Source: Mycoplasmataceae bacterium
GTDB taxonomy: Bacteria; Bacillota_I; Bacilli_A; Mycoplasmatales; Mycoplasmoidaceae
NCBI GenBank assembly: GCA_031281465.1
Contig: JAITFH010000017.1
Location: 1 to 37,071, forward strand
Direction: 5' to 3'
DNA: 37,071 bases
The translations under genes and the position numbers were made by a program. The notes beneath the pieces are model-generated. The model was not told the DNA's origin and ran no database searches. It saw only the letters and a program-made list of their open reading frames with translations. This document shows, in pieces, positions 17,086-27,623 of this stretch. Position 1 is the stretch's first letter; each line of letters opens with the position of its first letter.

Positions 17086-20000
17086 CTACTTCTTTCCTTT
17101 ACCAGCTAAACTTTGTGCAGCCGCACCTCTACCTTTTCTTAGCCCCATAGCTGTATTTGCTCGATCAATCACATTTACGAAATTACTACTAGGACTAATC
17201 TGTCCTTGGACAATACCTTCTGCGTTTTCCAAAGCTCATCATCCACAACTTCATCCATCGTTTTGTTCTCCATTAACTAACGAGTCAACTATCTGTACAT
17301 TAGTTATAGCGTTTGGTGGGATAGGAGGTGGGTTGTTTGGATCAACAATTTGTACAGCTTGAGCTGGATCAATTGTAATAACTGCTGTTCTAAAGTGATC
17401 TTGGCTAGTGAACGGTACAACAACTTTAATTGGTTCGATTGTTACAACTCTTCGAATATCTTGTGGTCTTATTCAAATGTTAGCTGCAGGAAACCTATTT
17501 ATTTGATTAACAACCGAATTAATATTTTGTGGATTACTAGCTTGATTAGCAATAGTATTTAAGTATACACCGTAAGAGTCAGAAACTTGGAAAGTGTTAG
17601 CAGGAGCATTATGTCCATGTACTGCTGGTGAAAGTGGAGCAAATATTTGTGTCATTTGATTAGGTGGAACCAACACTGCACGTTGAACGCTTACCACTCC
17701 ATTCACATTAGTAAATGTGTCAAACATATTAGTGTCAGGAGTCATTAGTGAACCATCATTTTGGTTAACTAATCCATGAGAAATAGTAGTTATTGCTGAA
17801 AATCTATTTTGTCCATTATTTTGAGCATTAGCATTGTTTACATCGTCAACAATAGCTTGGTAACCGTGAATAAAGACATCTGTATATGCAGCTTGAGTGG
17901 TAATATCTAATATTCTTCCAATATATGGAGACGGTGTATTTGTATTAAGATCAGGTGCTAATCTTCTCTGTACAAGGTTTGTTAATGCAGAGTCACTTTG
18001 AGGAGGCACGTTATTAGCTGCGAGAACTACTGGAAAAGTTGATTTGCCAGTGTTAACGGTAGCATTAGAATAAAGTGCATTTTGACTAATTATTGAACCA
18101 GGTTTAACGGGTGGTTTTCCATTGAAAGCAGATTTATTTTTTGGAAGTGGAGCGAAAGTTGATTTTATCAAACCTTTTGATTCTCTTACAAATCTATCTG
18201 GTTGTTTATTTTTCTCACTTGCAAATGATTTAGAGAATAAACCATACTCTTTTTTCTTAGCAGCATTTTCTTGGATGATTGTAATAGTATTACCCGCTCT
18301 AGTTCCTTGAGGAGTCGCCATATACATTCCTTGTACAGTATAAGATTCAGGGATGGTATCTTTAGGGTGCGATAAATTTTCGTATTTAAACTTATCCGCA
18401 TAGAACTCAGGGTTTTTAGCATCGACAAATGTTTTAGGTGCTTCTTCTTTACCAGGAACCGTTTTTACATCGGCATAGAATCTTTGTTTAGGATCAGAAA
18501 GACTATCTAATTTCTCATCAGTTAATTTAATTTTATCGCCTAGTCTTTCTGGATTTAAATTTTCTGGGTAAACGATGTATTCACCTGTTTCAGGAGAGAA
18601 AATCATTTTATGTCATTTATCTGGTTTAATAACAATTGGTGTACGATTAGCTTTTTCTGTTTTAGTGCTTTGGTTAGTTTCTACTTCGAATCCTTTTACT
18701 CGATATTTATCAGGGTGTGTGTTATCTTTGAATAATGGTACATTCACTTTTTCAAACATGTCGGTTTTAGCATTATAAACTTTTACTGGAATGACATTCT
18801 TTGCTTTTGGATCAGTATCGAGTTGTCAGTAGTATTTAGAATCATCTGGGTTAACAACCATGACACTATTTGGTGGAACATATTCTCCTGGTTTAGCTTG
18901 AACATATTTTAATGATTTTTTTGTTTGATCGTCATACATATCAACTGGAGTTGCTTTCTTATCAACGATGTCAATCTGATTATTATTTATAATTCGGTAT
19001 AAGATTTTTCCATTAGTGTTTACTACTACTTTATCAGGAGTACCTTTTAGTTCTGGAGCTCCATCAATTGTAGGGAACACTTCATCTCTTTTTACAAACA
19101 AAGGTTTTACTGAACCGTCAGGGAAAACAGGGTTTTTGTAAATAGTCTTTCCATCAGGTAGTTTTTCTTCTTCTAACACCCTTAATTGGTTCATTTTTTC
19201 TTTTTCATCTTCTACTTCTCCAATAAAGATTTTACCAGCAGGTGTTAAAATTCCTTCACTAGCGATTTGAGCAGGATTAACTCTTTTAATTTTATCTAAA
19301 GTAAAATATCTACCATCCCCAGAAGGAACATATTGACATCCATCGGGTGGGTTTTTTAATTTTTCTTGGCTCATGATATGGTAAGCATTATCTAATTTAT
19401 CGTATACAGTAACCGTACCTTCTTGAACTGGTTGGAAAGAGAATTGATCTGGGTTGTTTTTAAAAGAGAAAGCTTCTAAAGATTCTCCTATTTTTCCTGA
19501 TAATCCACCGGTTGGGGTAGCACCAAGTACAGGTGCTTTTTGTCCATCAATGTATGTAAGTGCTGGATTGACAACTAAACCAGCTACCCCACCCACATAG
19601 TATTTTGTTTTATCTCAAAGAGCTTTATAACTTTTGTCAACGGTTTTTTCCATTTCTTTTTCCGAATGGATTTTGAAAACATCCATTGGAGGAACTGTAA
19701 CATAACGCAATAAAGAATCTTCGGGTTTATTAATTCCTATTCGTCCAGTTTCGGAAGTTGCTGATAAATCTTCTAATTCAAAGCTTTCTTCATCATCCAC
19801 GCTGTGTGGTATTTCGTGTGGTGGAATATGTGGTGCTCCACCTGTATCTTTAAGATTTCCTTCTTTATCAATAGGTGCTGTTCAATCAACATAAGGTTGA
19901 CCATTTTCATCATATGTAAGTTTTCCTCTATAAAGTTTATTTTTAATTCCAAATGTTGTTGCAGAAACCATACCATTAGGATAGAAAACAATTCCATTTT

Positions 20001-23000
20001 TCAAATCTTTTACACTTCCATCTTTGTAATATTTGTAGTCTTCTATAAATCTAGGTTTAGAGAATCTGTCAAAGTTTCCAAGAATGAGATTTTCGTTATA
20101 TTTACTAGTTTCATAGTGTCCAACAATATAACTCTTGTCAGGGTTTTTCATTTTTACGAAAATTTCTTTTTCTCCATTTTCACTTTCCGGATCAGGGATA
20201 TATACTTTAACCGGTTCGCCTTTTGGTCCGAAGTTAGTCAATGTTCCATCTCCATTACGGACAACTAAATTACCTTGTTCTGCTCACATGGAGTTTCCAT
20301 AATCATCAACATGTTCTACATATCCAGCTGATTTTAATAAAGATTTTCCACTTCTTGTTATTAAAACATCAGGATTAGTTCGTACTTGTTTTAAAAGTTT
20401 ATCTGCACGTTTTTTAGTAAACTCTGGACCATTGTCAGTACCCATAACAATTGGGTTGATATCTTTTCCACCGTAGGCAAAGAAGTTTTGAATTTTTCTT
20501 ACAGTTCCATTAGTAGTGTTACTGAACATACTTCTAGTAGTTCAAATAGCTGTTCCTATTCCTAAGAAACTATTATTTGCTTTAAATGGACTTTGAACGA
20601 TATTTTCTTGTCATCTATCAGGTGAGAATGTTCTTCCATCAGTAATAATCTTCATTTGAGTATGATCAGCTGAAAGAACAACTTTGTAACCTTCTTTAGC
20701 TAGTTTAGTAGCTTGTAGTTCTACTTTTTGTACCAATTCGTTAACTCCTTTGGCTTGTTTTTCTCTACGCACACTTGGACTACCGATATGGGTTTTTAAA
20801 GCTGTAGTTGCTCCACCACTTAATACATGTCCGATTCCAGCACAGATAGCTTTAAAGATTTGTTTTTTAGAATTGCTTTTATTTGCTTCGCTAAACATTT
20901 TATAAGAGTCTTTGTTAAATTCTTCGAAAGATAGTTTTTTCTTGGATGCATCTTTTCTCTTTTGTTCTAACTCAGGAGCTATTTCGCCGTATGGGTTTTC
21001 GCTATAAGAGTCAGGGTATAAAAGTCCTTCACCTTCTTTAGAACCAAGTTCTAAGAATTTGTAAAGTAGTTTATTAGCTTTGGTTTTTACAGCGTCTTTA
21101 ACGTCACTAGTTTTTTGTGAGAACATATCTCCTAAGATTTGTGAACCACTTCTGTTTTTTCAATATGCAAAAGCGTCAGATTTAAGTTTCTCTGGATCGA
21201 TATCTTGCCCGTCAACTTTGTAGTGTCATGTGTTAGAATCGTTATTTTTTTCTCTAGTAATTTTCTTTCCGTCTAGAGTTGTAACTGCTTTATCTAAATC
21301 ATAAACTAACTTACCTTTAGCATCTAATCCTACTGGTTTTTTTCCTCCGGTAGCTATTTTAAACATAGTTTGAATAATCTTGTTTTTTAGTCTTTCAGGA
21401 ACTCCAAGAATCAAACCTTTCTTATATCCATTCGCTCATTCTTCTTGAGAAACATATTCTTTATTTTTGTAGTAGTTTTTAGCATTCTTTAAAGATTGAG
21501 CTATTTTTGGAAGATTTCAATATTTAGGTTTGTCATGTTTTCATCATTCAGATGGATCACTTTTCTTTCATTGTTTTTCATCTAATGCTCAGTCGAACGG
21601 TTTACCAGCAACTCTACCAAGTGCACTAAAGATATTGGTTTTTTTACGATTACCTTTTTTGAAATTTCAATCGTTGTTATCTCATAATGTTTGTTTGGCA
21701 AATCTTCCTATTTTTCCACCAAAACTTTTTTTGTTACCATATTCATCAGCTTCACCAAGTCTTAAAGTTGATTTTCAAGCATTTCTCATATGTCCAGAAA
21801 AGGATGTATTAGTAAGTTTTGTATAACCACGGTATTTTTCATACATACCTTGTCCGGTGTTCATAAACATTGTTTTTTCCTGTGAGAAACCACTTTCGCT
21901 TATTCCACCAAACTGAGTGTTTACTAAGTTGTTTTGAACATTATACATAACAACGAAAGCAGCTTCTACCACAAAGATTGCACCCACACTTCCGGTAATG
22001 TTTAAAAAGTTATCGAAATCTAAATCCCTGTTAGTCATATCAGTGCCTGTTCCTGGAATTTTAACTCCCTTTAATGCATCAAATACTGCGGGTGTAACTA
22101 AACTGATTGAGATTGAAGCAAACATATAAGCTAGGTAAACAGCGATTACACTCAACCATTTACCGATAAAAGCTTTAAACCATTTTTTAGCTGAACCTTC
22201 ATCATTAGCAATATTTCCTAAGAAAAAGAAACCAATTACTCAATACCCTACTAAGTAATAAGTTCGTTTAGTCATCGTTAGCATATATGTGAACACCACT
22301 GCCACCATATATCACGAACCTCACATAGTAAAGAATCACATTACCGGTGAACTGAAATAGTGAGTAGAAGTAACATTTTTTAAGAATGCATTTCAATCCA
22401 TTCAGTTGTCCCCGTTTCTATCACCTGTTAAAGCCATATACAAAGTTTTACATAAGTTACTTGAATTTAAAGAATTTTCATGACAACTAGCAACAAAATA
22501 TAAACCAACATAATCAGGCATTTCTGTGCTTCCAAATTCTAGATTGTAGATGATATCAGAATTTCCGCCCACTGTTCTCGAAAGAAAAGAATCAGGGTTA
22601 TCTAGATCGTATCCTAAAGACTTAAAAGGTCTAGTAATTACTTGACTTCCATCTTGATCAAAAGAACATCCAGCCTTTACTAACGCTGTACGAATCGTGT
22701 TATATTCATCAGGTTTAGATCAATCAATCAACGTTCCCCCTGAGATGAATTTATCTACGAATCCTCAAACTTTTTCATTGTTTCCGCTAAACGCTGAATC
22801 ATAGTTATTTTGCAGTTCTGTTCAGCAGTATTGAAAATCACCAACTGTATCTGCTATACTTTTAACAGTAGCAGAATCAGCTAAACTTAAAAATTCTCCA
22901 GGTTTTACCCCAGAGTTCATCACTGCTACATAGTTAAAAATCTCAGTTTGAAATTTTGTATCAAAAATTTGTAAAATACTTGCTACATTGTTTTGAACAC

Positions 23001-23811
23001 TAGTGAGGCATAAGTCTAAACCCATCAAACCACCGTACTCTTTTGATATGTTATCAAATCAGAACTGGACAGATAAGTTAATGGCGTCATCATCCCCTTC
23101 ATAATTAGACATTATTTCATAATTTTTATAAAACCTAGCTATTTCAGATTGTAATGTTGTCAATTGAGTATACAGATAAGTATGATCACTCAATTGAGAA
23201 TCCCTTACTGTATTTGCTAAATAGTTCAAATCGTTTACCGCATTAATCTTCATCATATCAATTTGGGAACCGGTTAAAAAATGTGATCTTTCATTACTCA
23301 AAAAAGATATTACTACTGAAATTATGTAATCGGAAAAGGCAAAAACAAAAGGGGTAACAAAAAACAAAATGATGATGTATATTAACCACCTGAGTTGAAG
23401 AAACCGGGAGGAGGGTGAAGCTTTATCTTTTTTGTTAAAAGAGAACAAAAACACTGCAAAAAACCAGACAAGACTTATGCAGAAAATTGCAATCATCATA
23501 TATCCTACGTTGGAATTAAAGTTAAAGTTAGGAATTGGTTGTCCAGCTTTTGCTCCAAACAACATTCCTAAAATATTCCCAGTGGCAAAGAATTTGAAGA
23601 TTAGTTCAAATACCATGATGATAAACAATGGGATAAAGAAAAAAATCCAATAAGCTGCAAACTTTAATGGGATTGATATTCAATCTCAAACTCAATCAAG
23701 TATAACTTCCACAAGGTAATCGAATGCAGTTTTAATTACACTTCAAAAGACATTGCTTATCCAATTAATAAACTTATCTCAAAGACTACCGTCGGCTAAA
23801 AATACCGTCAT
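17086..23811 (-). CDS. Giant polytopic membrane protein (2241 aa), VirB6/TrbL-like layout
   Basis: All the open segments on the minus strand between 23811 and 17086 lie in one frame interrupted only by TGA, so they form a single protein. The N-terminus is amphipathic and Trp-rich. Helices lie at about 50-75, 102-125 and 142-172. A loop of roughly 300 residues follows (about 175-480), then four more helices (about 482-510, 517-533, 548-575, 597-620). The remaining 1600 residues are hydrophilic. Many bipolar helices around one large loop with a long tail is the layout of VirB6/TrbL-type conjugation-channel proteins and of the multi-helix protein of mycoplasma ICEs, but no secretion ATPase or relaxase is nearby, so this is inference. 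The tail contains repeated short K/D/G-rich modules and ends with basic KGRGAAAQSLAGKGKK. A TATAAT lies 6 bases before the ATG. Confidence 0.8.
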
Positions 23812-23817
23812 ATTTTA

Positions 23818-23837
23818 ATTATATATTTATATATAAT
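23818..23837. promoter_or_regulatory. Divergent palindromic -10 pair (giant gene / dnaN)
   Basis: ATTATATAT, spacer TT, then its exact reverse complement. TATAAT occurs on both strands: minus 23823-23818, 6 bases before the giant gene's ATG, and plus 23832-23837, 17 bases before the dnaN ATG. The arms are AT-only and short, so some of the symmetry may be chance. Confidence 0.6.
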
Positions 23838-23854
23838 AAAATCGGTACACTACA

Positions 23855-24991
23855 ATGAAGTTCACGATTATAAAAAACAACCTTTCAGAATTGATTAAAA
23901 ATATTTCTCCATTTACTGGTGGGAGTTCTCTAGCTTTTTCTGATACAATTTTGTTTAATGTAGATGATTCATCTTTAACTGTTACAGTGTTTAACGACAC
24001 TACATCCGTTAAGTACAAAACTGATAAATTTACTTTCTCAAATTATGGTAGTTTTGTAATAAATTTTAATTTATTACAAAGTTTTATATCAAAATTTAAC
24101 GATAATGATGAAATTTCTTTAAGCATTTCTGACGACAGTATTTTGAGAATTCAATCAAAAAAAAGTATCAACGATATTAACCTTTTAGATGTAAAAAATT
24201 TTCCAGAAATCAACTTTAGTTTCCAACAAGAAAATAAGTTCTCAATTTCAACAGCATTTTTTAGAACCATTAACCAAAAACTATTGCCTTTAATTCGTAA
24301 CATTAAAACCAATAGTAGTCCACTATCGGGAGTGTATTTTAACACTACTAGATTGCAAGACACACTAGAAGTTTTTGCTACAGATGGTTTCCACTTAGCT
24401 TACCTAAAATCAAGTTATTCTGGATTACAAACAAGTTTTATTTTAAACCGTGATTCTATTCGTGGTATTTGCAGTGTACTAAAAGATGAAAAGGAATTAG
24501 AATGTTATGTAGAAAAAAATAGTGTTATTATTAAAAATAATAATGTTATCTACAAATGTCGAATAATTGAGGGAGTATACCAAACCGCTCCAGCTATTAA
24601 ACTATTCGAAGAGAATAAGTCTATTTATAGCTTATTAATCAAAAAGACAGACATTCTAAATATTCTTGAAAGATGTTTGGTACTAAAAGCTACTGATGAT
24701 TCACCAATCATCTCATTAGAGTTTTATAAAAACCAATTAACGGTAAAATGTCAGAGTTTAGAATATGGAAACACTTTTGATGAAATAGAAGTTGAAACCA
24801 ACATGGAAGAAAAGGTTAGTGTTAGACTAAATGTTAACTTCTTGGTTGATTTAATTAAAAACGTTAAAACAGAATCTTTACTACTTAATTTAGCATCTAT
24901 TGAGCAAGGAACAAAATCTTTAAAAATTATTTTTATTTCAGAAGAAAACAATCCTTCTTACAATTCTTTCGTTATTCTTTGTCGTGACTAG
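23855..24991 (+). CDS. dnaN: DNA polymerase III beta sliding clamp
   Basis: 378 residues, full length. It forms the dimeric ring that tethers the replicative polymerase. The three-domain clamp fold is supported by LSGVYFNTT...EVFATDGFHLAY (the family's TDGHRLA region, about 165-185), PLIRNIKT and the C-terminal FVILCRD, a weak form of the family's closing strand. No TGA codon is needed. It is plus-oriented between two minus-strand genes and is not next to dnaA here, unlike the usual dnaA-dnaN arrangement. Its 3' end overlaps the convergent lipoprotein gene by 20 bases. Confidence 0.9.
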   Translation: MKFTIIKNNLSELIKNISPFTGGSSLAFSDTILFNVDDSSLTVTVFNDTTSVKYKTDKFTFSNYGSFVINFNLLQSFISKFNDNDEISLSISDDSILRIQSKKSINDINLLDVKNFPEINFSFQQENKFSISTAFFRTINQKLLPLIRNIKTNSSPLSGVYFNTTRLQDTLEVFATDGFHLAYLKSSYSGLQTSFILNRDSIRGICSVLKDEKELECYVEKNSVIIKNNNVIYKCRIIEGVYQTAPAIKLFEENKSIYSLLIKKTDILNILERCLVLKATDDSPIISLEFYKNQLTVKCQSLEYGNTFDEIEVETNMEEKVSVRLNVNFLVDLIKNVKTESLLLNLASIEQGTKSLKIIFISEENNPSYNSFVILCRD

Positions 24992-25706
24992 CAGCATTCG
25001 AAATATTTTCGTTTCCGCACACAACATTTCATATAAGCTTCTTATCTTCATCTAAATGTTCCACGGTAGCTTGAGGATTTGGTCTTTCAGGCGCACCTTC
25101 ATCTTCTATTTCTCTTTCACCTGTTATTTTATAAATTGATACTCAGATGCTTATTTGTTTGCCGTTACCATCAAAGCCATCTTTTACTCTTTGTTCTCAT
25201 AAAGTATCAGAAAACTTAACATTTTTTGTACCATAACTTAAAATATCATATATTGCGTAAGTTAATAACCCGTTCCTGTTAAAATCACCAGCTTCTTCGC
25301 TTCCGTGTCACAATCAATGACTAAAAGTTCCTGGTTCGTCCCAATTTCCATAAGTTCCAGTTGCTTTTCCATCTCCATTGTAGATATAAAATATGTCATT
25401 TTCTATATCTTGCGGAATTAAACTGTCCTTAAGAAAGTCGACATATGTGAAAACAGCTGTATAAGTAACATCCGATGTAGGGATCATTTGTTCTTTAGTT
25501 GGCGCTTTTTTTATATATGTCTCTCTTCTTAGTTTATCAAAGCCATTTTTGTGTTCAGGATTTGTATCAATCCATTCTGGGGCAGATATATCAAAATCTT
25601 CAGCTGTAGGTGGAAGCAATTCAATAGGTGCTGAACAACTGTTTAATGAAAAAGCTAGAAAAAAAGAACCAAACAAAACAGAACTAGTTAATATTTTTTT
25701 ATACAT
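24972..25706 (-). CDS. Predicted surface lipoprotein, unknown
   Basis: 244 residues; TGA codons in SHWLWHGS and further on read as Trp. The N-terminus MYKKILTSSVLFGSFFLAFSLNSC has a lysine start, a hydrophobic core and a lipobox ending at Cys24, so export and lipid anchoring are likely. The mature part has a predicted beta-rich domain with FDKLRRETYIKKAP, YTAVFTYVDFLKDSLIPQDIENDIFYIYNGDGKATG, then WVSIYKITGEREIED and a Gly/Asp-rich WEQRVKDGFDGNGKQ. I do not recognise a family. A TATAAT (25718-25713) lies 6 bases before the ATG. The last 20 bases overlap the end of dnaN on the opposite strand. Confidence 0.8.
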
Positions 25707-25712
25707 AAAATA

Positions 25713-25718
25713 ATTATA
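25713..25718 (-). promoter_or_regulatory. -10 hexamer TATAAT for the lipoprotein gene
   Basis: A perfect minus-strand TATAAT, 6 bases before the ATG at 25706. Confidence 0.6.
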
Positions 25719-25834
25719 CCATAGGTTTTTTAGTTAATATTGACTCAGAAAAAAACTTAACGATGTGAAAAGAAAACAAATTTTAATGGAATTCGACACG
25801 TTCTAATATATTTTATATATTATGTACCAAAAAA

Positions 25835-27564
25835 CTAATTATTATCGTAAATATAGTTTCAGTTAACATCACCGTTATTTTTGTTACCATTATCAATTGG
25901 GACGTTTCCTATTCTAATATTAGAACCAACTGTTAAATGGATATTAACACTTGGGTTTCATTCTGTTTGTCAACTATTAGCACTGGTTGTTTTACCATCA
26001 AATAAGTATTGTTTAAACATCAGTGGTTTTGAATATTCAAACCCAAAGAAAGTAATATCAGTTATCCAACGGCGATCGGTTTTTGAAGCACTATAATTTG
26101 GTGCTAAACCGAAATCGTTGTAATTATCGGATATTAAAAATCCTTCGCTATTATCATTCAACCCTCTGTTGCTTCATAAATCAGAATTATAGTTTTTCGG
26201 AGAAGAAAAAACTATTTTGGCAAAACCTGAATTTTCGCCTACAAAAGCTTTAAGGTTAGGAGAATATAAATTGTTTAACCAAAGAGTATTTTCTGCTTTA
26301 TAAGACTTTGTGTTGTTTGAATTTATTCTCAAGAATTTAAGCTTATCGGTATATCCAGCAACTCCTATTAACTGATCAACTTTATCATCAGTTTTATTGT
26401 AGTCTTGCTTTGCTCATGTGCTTCTTAGTACACCTGCTGGAACAACACCAGCCGAAGCATTAGGGGTATACACCAAACTGGCATTTGAATCATTCTGAGT
26501 ATTATATCCATCCGAAATATCTCTTCAACCGTCAGCATCTGCATTGGGTAAGGTGTATGTCGCTTTTCCTTGAACAATGTCATCAAAACTAAACTTAACC
26601 AATAAAGTATCACTATTACAAGCTAATGCTTTCACTACCACTGTCTTCTGTGAAAAATAACTTTCAGAAGTTTGAATAGTGATAGTTTTGGTAAAATTGC
26701 TATTAGGACTTGCGGTTTGTATACTAAAGGTATTGATTAATTCATCAGATAAACTAGGATTGTATTCTTTAATATTTGGTATAAGCTGATTGATGCTAGT
26801 AAATTCACCTTTTTTAGCTCCAATATTAATAGAACCTAAATCGGTAGTACGGAAAAGATTAGATAGACTTAACCCGCTTCTCATAAATGAAAAAGATAAA
26901 TTATTTTCGTAAAGATTGGATGATATTCGTTTGTCTACCACAACTCGGTAAACAAACTCGTTTACTCTAACCACTTTTTCCGTATCTGTTGGCTCAGGAA
27001 TTATTAATTGGTTAACAAAAAAACCAGCATTTTTTGCACCATTAATAAAATCATCTCTCGTAGGAATTGGTTGTTCTGTTGTTCCACCAGAAAACGGAAT
27101 TAAACAACCAATAACGTTTTCTGGAGATAACTGATTTTTTCCCACATTTTTCCATTCTACTGAAACTGTGTTATTAACATTGTAATGTACACTATCTAAT
27201 CTCGGACAAATGGAAAAAAATTTATCTGTTTCGTGGATAAATTTAACTTCAATTTCACTTCCGTGATAATTTGCTTGTTGCTCAGTTTTAACATACTGAG
27301 GAAGTAATCTTAAAACCGTTTGTTCATCAAGAACATCGGCTATAAAATTCTCACGGTAATTTGTTTGCTCGTTTTTATATGCATAAATAGTGTTATTTTC
27401 GTCATCGTCAAATCGTTTAAAATCAAAAACATCAGCTAAATCTATTTTAGTTATTACCGTAGAGTTTTGTTTGCTAGTTAAGATATATGTAAGAGAGAGA
27501 GAGAGGCACTAGCTAGCAAAGCTATACCAGAAAACAAAGAAAGAAATGTGATTTTTTTAGACAT
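25835..27564 (-). CDS. Secreted/surface protein gene, out of frame at a (CT)7 tract (probable phase-OFF allele)
   Basis: From the ATG at 27564 the frame reads MSKKITFLSLFSGIALLASASLSL and then hits TAA right after a (CT)7 run. The rest of the gene (about 550 codons, to the TAG at 25835-25837) is open in the frame that would be reached by losing one CT unit. The repaired product is 575 residues: signal peptide, then ...TSKQNSTVITKIDLADVFDFKRF..., a hydrophilic secreted protein rich in Asn/Ser/Thr and ending NVNWNYIYDNN. No lipobox or domain is recognised. TGA codons downstream read as Trp. The intact TATAAT (6 bases before the ATG) and undamaged downstream frame argue for switching, not decay. 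Sequencing error in the tract is the main alternative. It lies between a lipoprotein and two large membrane-protein paralogs. Confidence 0.75.
27492..27505 (-). repeat. (CT)7 dinucleotide tract within the signal-peptide codons
   Basis: The plus strand shows (AG)7. With seven units the reading frame terminates at TAA within a few codons. With six (or any number differing from six by a multiple of three) it joins the long downstream frame. Tracts of this kind are typical slippage switches in surface genes. Confidence 0.85.
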
Positions 27565-27570
27565 GTAGAC

Positions 27571-27576
27571 ATTATA
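27571..27576 (-). promoter_or_regulatory. -10 hexamer TATAAT for the phase-variable gene
   Basis: A perfect minus-strand TATAAT, 6 bases before the in-frame signal-peptide ATG (27564). Another ATG at 27572 overlaps the hexamer and leads to a short frame. Confidence 0.6.
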
Positions 27577-27623
27577 TTCTTAGGTGCTTAAAGAAAGACA
27601 TTTTCAGTTATCAAAAAGAAATT

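Noticed and set aside
17086-17600. Pro/Asn/Gln-rich end of the giant protein as a separate gene
   Set aside because: It is in the same frame, with only TGA codons between it and the upstream part, and has no promoter or start signal of its own.
19804-20268. 154-codon plus-strand frame inside the giant gene
   Set aside because: Its composition (Cys/Phe/Ile-rich) is that of antisense to a Lys/Glu/Asn-rich protein, and it has no TATAAT or ribosome-binding site.
26425-26613. 62-codon minus-strand frame within the phase-variable gene
   Set aside because: It lies in a different frame from the long surface-protein frame, which is continuous across it with TGA as Trp.
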